Below are positions 59,401-64,000 of a DNA stretch of 64,000 bases, piece by piece. Both the position numbers and the translations under genes were made by a program. The first letter of the stretch is position 1; each line of letters starts with the position of its first letter. This stretch comes from Candidatus Wallbacteria bacterium (GTDB lineage: Bacteria; Muiribacteriota; JAQTZZ01), in assembly GCA_028687545.1 (NCBI GenBank), contig JAQTZZ010000005.1, positions 1-64,000 on the forward strand, in the 5' to 3' direction. The notes beneath the pieces are model-generated. The model was not told the DNA's origin. It did not search any database and was given only the letters and a program-made list of their open reading frames with translations.

Positions 59401-60239
59401 AAGGTTTCAGCAACTATCATACGCACTGCAATTTCTGCGACGGCTCGGGAAGCATGACCGATGTCGTGGAATCGGCCTTGCGCCTCGGTCTGGCCTCCCT
59501 CGGTTTTTCCTCACATGCACCGCTGCCTTTTTCCACGAGCTGGGCGATGAAAATCGAGAAGCTTTCAGAGTATCTTCAAACAATCCAATCTCTGAAAGCG
59601 CAGTATCAGGGAAAACTGCAGATTCATCTCGGCTTTGAGGTGGACTATATTCCGGGAATCACCGGCCCAGGCAGGATGAAAGAGCACAAACCTGACTATC
59701 TGATCGGATCCCTGCATTATGTTGACAGTAAATCTCTCCTGACGATCGACTACACTGTCGAGGAATTTGAAAAGCTGATCGACCATTTCCCGGGCGGAGT
59801 CAGGGAAATGGTTGAGCGTTACTATGAGCTTACCGGTGAAATGGCCGAGAAAGAAGCTCCGGACATTATCGGACACATGGATCTGGTCAGGATGAATAAT
59901 ACAGGCAATCGATTTTTTTCTGAGCGAGATACCTGGTATCGGAACGCTGTGGACTCAGCTCTGCACAAGATTGCAACTGCAGGTTCGATCGTTGAAGTGA
60001 ATACTGCACCCATGAAGCGCGGCAAAGGATTCTATCCGAGCCCCTGGATTCTGGAGCGCTGCCTGGCACTCAAAATCCCGCTGACTATGAACTCAGACTC
60101 GCATAAACCTGAGCATCTCGACTGCGGTTTTTCAGAAGCAGCCCGCCTGATCAGGGAAACCGGCCATCAGGAGCTGATGGTGCGCACCGAGTCCGGCTGG
60201 AGTTCAAGAAAGTTCGATCAGCAGGGAATTATCTGGTAA
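59397..60239 (+). CDS. PHP-domain phosphatase, histidinol-phosphatase-like
   Basis: The 280-residue protein has the PHP metal motifs NYHTHCNFCDGSGSM, GFSSHAPLPF, LGFEVDYIPG, DIIGHMDLVRMNN and MNSDSHKPEHL. It is most like HisJ/HisK histidinol phosphatases. Overlap with the PRPP synthetase gene is suggestive, because PRPP is the first substrate of histidine synthesis, but no other his gene is near. Confidence 0.85.
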   Translation: MKGFSNYHTHCNFCDGSGSMTDVVESALRLGLASLGFSSHAPLPFSTSWAMKIEKLSEYLQTIQSLKAQYQGKLQIHLGFEVDYIPGITGPGRMKEHKPDYLIGSLHYVDSKSLLTIDYTVEEFEKLIDHFPGGVREMVERYYELTGEMAEKEAPDIIGHMDLVRMNNTGNRFFSERDTWYRNAVDSALHKIATAGSIVEVNTAPMKRGKGFYPSPWILERCLALKIPLTMNSDSHKPEHLDCGFSEAARLIRETGHQELMVRTESGWSSRKFDQQGIIW

Positions 60240-60241
60240 GC

Positions 60242-61099
60242 ATGTTCGGAGCTTATCTTGCTCTGCTCGGACGGATTCTGCTGCTGGGCTGGGAGCGGAT
60301 TGTAGTCAAGAGTCTGGGTGAAAAGGCAGATTCGCGGGTGGTGGCCTTTCATTTTTTCGGGATCGCCACTCTGCTGATGCTGCCGTTCGTTTTTTTTACA
60401 GCCAGGCCGTCTGATTATTATTTTCTGATCAGGGTCTGCATTTCCAGCCTGGTCTATTCCGCCTCTTTTTCTCTTTACGTGAAATCCCTGTCTATGGCCG
60501 ATGCCTCCCTGGTCAGCCCGCTCTATAATTTCAATGTGTTTTTCCTGCTGATCCTGACCACAGTTTTCCTCGGGGAATCTCTGACGATCTATAAAATTGC
60601 CGGAATGTCGCTGCTGGTTTACGGGGCTTCCTTTCTCAGCAGGCAGAGAAATTTATTATTGTCACTGGGTGCATTATTTAAAAACAGAGCCTGCCTGATG
60701 ATGATCGTCTCCTCCTGCCTGATCGCAGTCGGCAGGACCATTGACGGCGACACTGTGAAAAGCGTCAGCCCTCTGATTTATGCGACCTGCCTGTATGCAG
60801 GGATCAGCCTGGTGCTGTTCCTGGTAGTGGTGATTTCCGGCAGACGCTCTGAAATCATCTCCCTGGTGCGTGAAAATCCCTGGACAGTGCTCGCTGCCGG
60901 AGCCATCAATTCATATTCATACCTGTTCCTGCTGATCTCCTTCACCAGGATCGATGTCAGCGTGGCTGAACCTTCCTCGATGCTGTCCATGGTAGTGACG
61001 GTTTTTCTCGCCAGGCTGATTTTCAGGGAAGAGATCAGGGAACGTCTGATCGGTGTGATCATCATGATTATCGGGGCCTGGGTGCTGTTTTATAAATAG
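60242..61099 (+). CDS. EamA/DMT-family transporter
   Basis: The 285-residue protein has ten membrane segments in two repeats, each ending with the EamA-like pattern of an acidic residue and a helix: FLGESLTIYKIAGMSLLVYG and IFREEIRERLIGVIIMIIGA. Such permeases move metabolites across the inner membrane; the substrate is unknown. It starts two bases after the PHP gene. A weak AGCAAG/CTTGCT hairpin follows near 61098-61130. Confidence 0.85.
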   Translation: MFGAYLALLGRILLLGWERIVVKSLGEKADSRVVAFHFFGIATLLMLPFVFFTARPSDYYFLIRVCISSLVYSASFSLYVKSLSMADASLVSPLYNFNVFFLLILTTVFLGESLTIYKIAGMSLLVYGASFLSRQRNLLLSLGALFKNRACLMMIVSSCLIAVGRTIDGDTVKSVSPLIYATCLYAGISLVLFLVVVISGRRSEIISLVRENPWTVLAAGAINSYSYLFLLISFTRIDVSVAEPSSMLSMVVTVFLARLIFREEIRERLIGVIIMIIGAWVLFYK

Positions 61100-61135
61100 C
61101 AAGGTAAATGATTTGCATTTATAGGCTTGCTCACT

Positions 61136-61182
61136 GTTAGTGGTTGATAAGTTAGTAGGTTTGTACGTTTGTATGTTGGGAG
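61136..61182. repeat. Degenerate octamer tandem repeat upstream of the nitroreductase
   Basis: After GTTAGTG (61136-61142) come five 8-base units beginning with GTT: GTTGATAA, GTTAGTAG, GTTTGTAC, GTTTGTAT and GTTGGGAG. The last unit supplies part of the GGGAGGTG ribosome site. It is another short, drifting tandem repeat like those at 15809 and 19275. Confidence 0.55.
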
Positions 61183-61195
61183 GTGTTGCATAAAC

Positions 61196-61735
61196 ATGGA
61201 ATTCCTGGATCTGGTTAAGACAAGGCGCAGTGTGAGGAAATATCAAAACAGGCCAGTGAGCCGTGAACTGATCGATAAATGCCTGGAAGCCGCCCGCCTT
61301 GCCCCATCGGCCTGCAATTCACAGCCCTGGAGCTTTGTAATCTGTGATACACCGGAAAGCACTGCCAGGCTCTCAGATCTTGCCTTCAGCGGCATTTATA
61401 AAATGAACAATTTTGCCGGATCTGCCCCTGTCCTGATCACAGTGATCACTGAAAAATCCGAGTCCGCAGCCAGGCTGGGAGGATTCTTCCGCGGTACGCG
61501 ATTCGCTCTGATCGATGTAGGGATGGCCTGCGAACATCTAGCGCTGCAGGCTGCAGAACTTGGGCTGGGTACCTGCTTCTTCGGCTGGTTTAATGAGAGG
61601 GCAGTAAAAAAACAGCTTGGCATCCCCAGATCCAAAAAAGCTGACCTGATGATTTCGCTTGGTTACCCTGCTGATGAAGCTGTGGAAAAGAATCGGAAGA
61701 AACTGGATGAAATCAGGAGATATTCCGGATATTAA
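61196..61735 (+). CDS. Nitroreductase-family flavoprotein
   Basis: The 179-residue protein has the FMN-binding start KTRRSVRKYQNRPVS, LAPSACNSQPWSFVI and late GTCFFGWFNERAVKKQLGIP and SLGYPAD. It reduces nitro groups, quinones or flavins in related proteins; the true substrate is unknown. The ATG at 61196 has GGGAGGTG about a dozen bases upstream. Its end overlaps a small opposite-strand frame by 23 bases. Confidence 0.92.
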   Translation: MEFLDLVKTRRSVRKYQNRPVSRELIDKCLEAARLAPSACNSQPWSFVICDTPESTARLSDLAFSGIYKMNNFAGSAPVLITVITEKSESAARLGGFFRGTRFALIDVGMACEHLALQAAELGLGTCFFGWFNERAVKKQLGIPRSKKADLMISLGYPADEAVEKNRKKLDEIRRYSGY

Positions 61736-61889
61736 TTACAGCAGTTTCCGGGCCTTTAATCATTATTTGAATAATTTCTTGTTTATTGTGACGAAAAGTC
61801 TGATATTCTTCTACTTCAGGTTTTTCAAGTGGACCAAAGCTAAATGCTTTCTGTTTGAATAGAGGCTGAACAGGGGAGAGTTTTTTCAT
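61713..61889 (-). CDS. Possible 58-residue protein, paralogous start to the next gene
   Basis: This short frame starts MKKLSPVQPLFKQ, close to MKKLSPLRPLLKN of the next gene upstream, and GAGGTG lies seven bases before its ATG. It begins 13 bases after the stop of that gene and runs into the 3' end of the nitroreductase gene by 23 bases. The shared first 17 bases suggest duplication; the rest differs. It may be a real small gene or a remnant. Confidence 0.4.
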   Translation of the reverse strand: MKKLSPVQPLFKQKAFSFGPLEKPEVEEYQTFRHNKQEIIQIMIKGPETAVINIRNIS

Positions 61890-61902
61890 GTTTACACCTC
61901 AA

Positions 61903-62262
61903 TCATAACCATCTGCAGTATGGCAGTAAAATCTTTTCACACTGAGTAGACAACTTTTCTATCAGGGCGCTCAGCCTGTAATAATAAATTCCATTACCTT
62001 TTCGCTTTTTCCAGGTTGTAGGTGTATCTGAAAAATAGACAAGATACTCATATTCTCCCAAGTCAAACTTGTCAGTCAGCACTGTGATCTGAATCTCCAG
62101 CTGAAAATCCTGACTGATCATTACCAGTAGCTTTTGCATGGTATCGATGAAAGGCGGATCCTCATTCAGATACTGCAGCCTTCTGCCAAGCCGGATCTCC
62201 AGCCTGAGCTGTAACGGCCGCAGGTTCTTGAGTAGAGGTCGGAGCGGGGAGAGTTTTTTCAT
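61903..62262 (-). CDS. Hypothetical protein
   Basis: The 119-residue protein has a basic start (MKKLSPLRPLLKNLRPLQLR) and an alpha/beta-looking rest (LEIQITVLTDKFDLGEYEYL, KGNGIYYYRLSALIEKL). I recognise no family. GGAGGG precedes the ATG, and it lies 17 bases after the upstream gene on the same strand, suggesting a small operon. Confidence 0.6.
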   Translation of the reverse strand: MKKLSPLRPLLKNLRPLQLRLEIRLGRRLQYLNEDPPFIDTMQKLLVMISQDFQLEIQITVLTDKFDLGEYEYLVYFSDTPTTWKKRKGNGIYYYRLSALIEKLSTQCEKILLPYCRWL

Positions 62263-62279
62263 TGCAAAGCCCTCCAGGC

Positions 62280-62738
62280 CTACTTTGGCCAGTAGCAGTT
62301 TCTGATGTATGGTTTATATCGCAGGATTGCTTCCTTTATACAGCTCAACACTTTAATGTCCATATTGTTCCAGTCGCAGTACCATAATTCACAGGTGATT
62401 TCATTGTGCTCGAAGATCTGTATTCTACCCTGAAGCACACGCTGCAATGATGATCCGGCAAAAGGCTGCCAGCCACGCAAAAACTTGAGCCTGTCAACCT
62501 GCAGATGCGGCAGGTTTATTCTGTAAGAAAAAAGAACCCCAAACATCCTGTTTTCAGTTGTGAATGCAAGATAAGAAGTCTTGTGCTGGGATGATTGTCC
62601 ATGGCCCTGAACTGCATCTTCGGTTGCACGATCTGGATCAATGCTGAATTGGGTGACTTTTTTTATTGTTCTGACTTGCCGGGTTTTAGAAATCATGACT
62701 GAATAAATAACAATCCCCATGCCAAAAGCCAGAAGCAC
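62280..62738 (-). CDS. Hypothetical protein with N-terminal hydrophobic segment
   Basis: The up to 152-residue protein begins with a hydrophobic stretch (LLAFGMGIVIYSVMIS) that could be a membrane anchor or the end of a longer signal. The rest is mixed (NRMFGVLFSYRINLPHLQVD, LRGWQPFAGSSLQRVLQGRI). The start is uncertain: GTG at 62738 lacks a ribosome site, ATG at 62720 is the alternative, and an in-frame TGA stands just upstream. A broken 5' end is possible. No family is recognised. Confidence 0.5.
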   Translation of the reverse strand: MLLAFGMGIVIYSVMISKTRQVRTIKKVTQFSIDPDRATEDAVQGHGQSSQHKTSYLAFTTENRMFGVLFSYRINLPHLQVDRLKFLRGWQPFAGSSLQRVLQGRIQIFEHNEITCELWYCDWNNMDIKVLSCIKEAILRYKPYIRNCYWPK

Positions 62739-62818
62739 ACAGGAATTTCATGCTTCTTCGGATTTCAGGCCTGGCCGGCAGCTCAATTAATAAAGATCAG
62801 TAATCAAATTATTATTAG

Positions 62819-62856
62819 ATTAATCATAATATGATTAATGCTGCTGAGTCGCAGCA
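62819..62856. promoter_or_regulatory. Two adjoining palindromes in the intergenic gap
   Basis: ATTAATCAT and its complement flank a three-base centre (62819-62839). Directly adjacent, TGCTGC pairs with GCAGCA around TGAGTC (62839-62856). They lie about 50 bases upstream of the sigma-54-like element and could be activator or operator sites. The function is inferred only. Confidence 0.45.
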
Positions 62857-62902
62857 CAGAAGGCCTGCCAATGCTGCGGGAATTGGTTGCTTTTTGAAGA
62901 CC

Positions 62903-62918
62903 TGGCACGGGGATTGTT
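62903..62918 (+). promoter_or_regulatory. Sigma-54-type promoter candidate
   Basis: TGGCACG GGGA TTGTT matches the -24/-12 consensus TGGCACG-N4-TTGCW except for T in place of the C of the -12 GC. The spacing between the GG and the TTG is correct. It stands 42 bases before the ATG at 62961. Upstream palindromes could bind an enhancer protein. Confidence 0.5.
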
Positions 62919-62960
62919 ATTTGATCTGCTAAAGCAAATCCAAAAATAAACGGGGGGACT

Positions 62961-64000
62961 ATGAAAAATCTGCAGAATCTTCTGGAAGGCCTGGAGAAAA
63001 ACGATCTGCTCGTTTCGCGGCGGCTGAAGCTCTTTATCGACGCTTCCGGCCTGCCTTTTGCCAGCGACCTGGAATACACAGAGGCCAGGGTGTTTCCCAT
63101 GGAAGTCCTGGAATCATGCCAGAAGTACTGCAATTACATCTACAGGCAGTCTGATGGCGAAGCCACAAATCTGGAAGACTTCACTCCTTTCTGCGAGCAG
63201 CTGGAAGAGATCATTGCGGCCAGGGAAGAGCTGAGCAGCAAAGCCGGGTTTGTGCCCAGGCTTTTCTATTTCTGCGGGAACTCCGGCATTTCAAAACAGG
63301 AGCAGGCCCTGTTTCTCTACGCTGTATTCAAAGCCAGGTCTGGCAGTAGAACATTTTCTCTGCGTGATTTTCTGAATGCCTTCCGCTTCAACCGTGATCT
63401 GCAGGCCAATATCCCTGAGGATTCCAGGCTGTTCAAGCTCTCTGTGATCGAGATCGAGTCAGGGACTGAGAAGAAGTTCCTGGAACAGGTTTACTCGCTT
63501 CATCCTGTCAGCCTGAAGGTCTTTTACGGCCAGAAGCTGTCGGATTCAGAGACAGTGGAAGCAGCCGGCCTGGGCATGCTGGAAGCTATGGGCATTGAAG
63601 GCGGGGATATAGCCAGGGAAGTCCGGGAAATGGGCAATGACGAGGAAAAGCTGTTCCTACCAGGCATTGGCGATGACTCTGCCCCTGAATTCAAACTCTC
63701 GGACCTCACAATCGAGGAAGACGAGAATCCTCTGGAAGACTCCACTGATGAAGACAAGGCGATCAGGAGCGACATCGAATACTTGGAGGAAAGCTTCAAA
63801 TGGCTGCTTTTGAGGATGCAAGCCACCGGCTTTGTGCGCGACATGGCCGAGAACCCGGTCAGCCTCAGGCTCAAGGAAAAGCGTCAGCGCAGGATGATCA
63901 ATTACAGGGTCAGAAAGGGCGGGCATACGCCGAGATTCCAGAAGCTGAGCAGGATGCTGCACCTGTCCCTGTTCGAGCAATACATGATCATGTACTTGGC
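62961..64000 (+). CDS. Large protein, truncated by the window end; possibly an AAA ATPase N-terminus
   Basis: The visible 346 residues are soluble, acidic and largely helical. Two stretches, GISKQEQALFLYAVFKARSG with FSLRDFLNAFRF and LSRMLHLSLFEQYMIMYL, resemble the helical N-terminal regions of some bacterial AAA-family ATPases, where 'LS..E..LFLY' patterns precede the ATPase core. No Walker motif is reached before the window ends, so this is a guess. GGGGGG precedes the ATG, and a sigma-54-like promoter lies upstream. The frame is open to the last base. Confidence 0.7.
   Translation, partial: MKNLQNLLEGLEKNDLLVSRRLKLFIDASGLPFASDLEYTEARVFPMEVLESCQKYCNYIYRQSDGEATNLEDFTPFCEQLEEIIAAREELSSKAGFVPRLFYFCGNSGISKQEQALFLYAVFKARSGSRTFSLRDFLNAFRFNRDLQANIPEDSRLFKLSVIEIESGTEKKFLEQVYSLHPVSLKVFYGQKLSDSETVEAAGLGMLEAMGIEGGDIAREVREMGNDEEKLFLPGIGDDSAPEFKLSDLTIEEDENPLEDSTDEDKAIRSDIEYLEESFKWLLLRMQATGFVRDMAENPVSLRLKEKRQRRMINYRVRKGGHTPRFQKLSRMLHLSLFEQYMIMYL

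Noticed and set aside
62804-63133. 109-codon open frame on the minus strand
   Set aside because: It overlaps the start of the plus-strand gene at 62961, which has a better ribosome site and continuous coding to the window end, and it is rich in Ser/Arg as shadows often are.
1-64000. tRNA, rRNA or CRISPR loci
   Set aside because: I looked for TPsiC-arm-like and repeat-spacer patterns by eye in the gaps and saw none. A tRNAscan or CRISPR search would settle it.

Overview
The window is bacterial chromosome, densely coded on both strands, with many short overlaps (ATGA, TAATG), GTG and TTG starts, and clear AGGAGG-type ribosome sites in most genes. The dapB-dapA-dapF run shows diaminopimelate synthesis. 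A complete kdpFABCDE operon, a type III glutamine synthetase, four histidine-kinase-type genes of the GG(I/V)AHDFNN class and a large gas vesicle cluster suggest a free-living, probably aquatic or subsurface bacterium. I could not place it in a phylum. Deltaproteobacteria-like or uncultivated candidate lineages are possible.

Layout. (1) 1-1562, minus: end of an AbiEi/AbiEii-type toxin-antitoxin pair whose toxin looks cut short. (2) 1750-3849: membrane hybrid kinase with a periplasmic solute-binding sensor. (3) 4104-18561, plus: gas vesicle island of 20 genes. It has two gvpA genes coding for the same protein, two GvpC-like coiled-coil proteins (one with a C-terminal winged helix), gvpN, a small helical protein, a GvpH/Hsp20 chaperone, an ArsA/Get3-like ATPase, a CDC48-like double AAA ATPase, four GvpF/L proteins (one ending in a DnaJ domain), gvpG, gvpO, a GvpJ-GvpK fusion, another GvpJ-type protein and a protein of unknown function. 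A helix-turn-helix/receiver regulator stands at each end (HTH-REC and HTH-REC-REC). (4) 18555-22131: NarL-type regulator, a membrane receiver protein lacking a kinase ATPase domain, and a PAS hybrid kinase. (5) 22099-27150, minus: five-gene operon (acetyltransferase, radical SAM, enoyl-CoA hydratase, SDR, KAS III) that looks like an uncharacterised acyl-type biosynthetic pathway. (6) 27274-30272: zinc-ribbon protein, PAS hybrid kinase, secreted protein. (7) 30449-32896: dapBAF. (8) 33002-41389: metalloid/thiol island with arsR, permease, two thioredoxin-fold proteins, a CcdA-like protein, a secreted Cys-tailed protein, an ABC permease and ATPase, an ACR3 arsenite pump, arsM and a TPR protein. 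(9) 41427-49247, minus: kdpFABCDE. (10) 49482-53326: DUF4143-type ATPase with a large operator-like palindrome, glnN, and a run of nested palindromes. (11) 53335-57489, minus: tRNA nucleotidyltransferase, SGNH hydrolase, radical SAM. (12) 57586-61735: secreted protein, divergent PRPP synthetase, PHP phosphatase, EamA transporter, nitroreductase. (13) 61713-64000: three small unknown genes on the minus strand and a truncated large gene preceded by a sigma-54-like promoter.

The gas vesicle island is the most distinctive system. It combines structural shell proteins with an unusually large set of chaperone- and ATPase-type proteins (Hsp20, J domain, Get3-like, CDC48-like, GvpN), suggesting a dedicated assembly pathway, and it is bracketed by regulators that merge DNA-binding and phosphoreceiver domains. 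A second recurring pattern is that several genes without a ribosome site have a promoter whose -10 box ends 6 or 7 bases before the ATG, which points to leaderless mRNAs.
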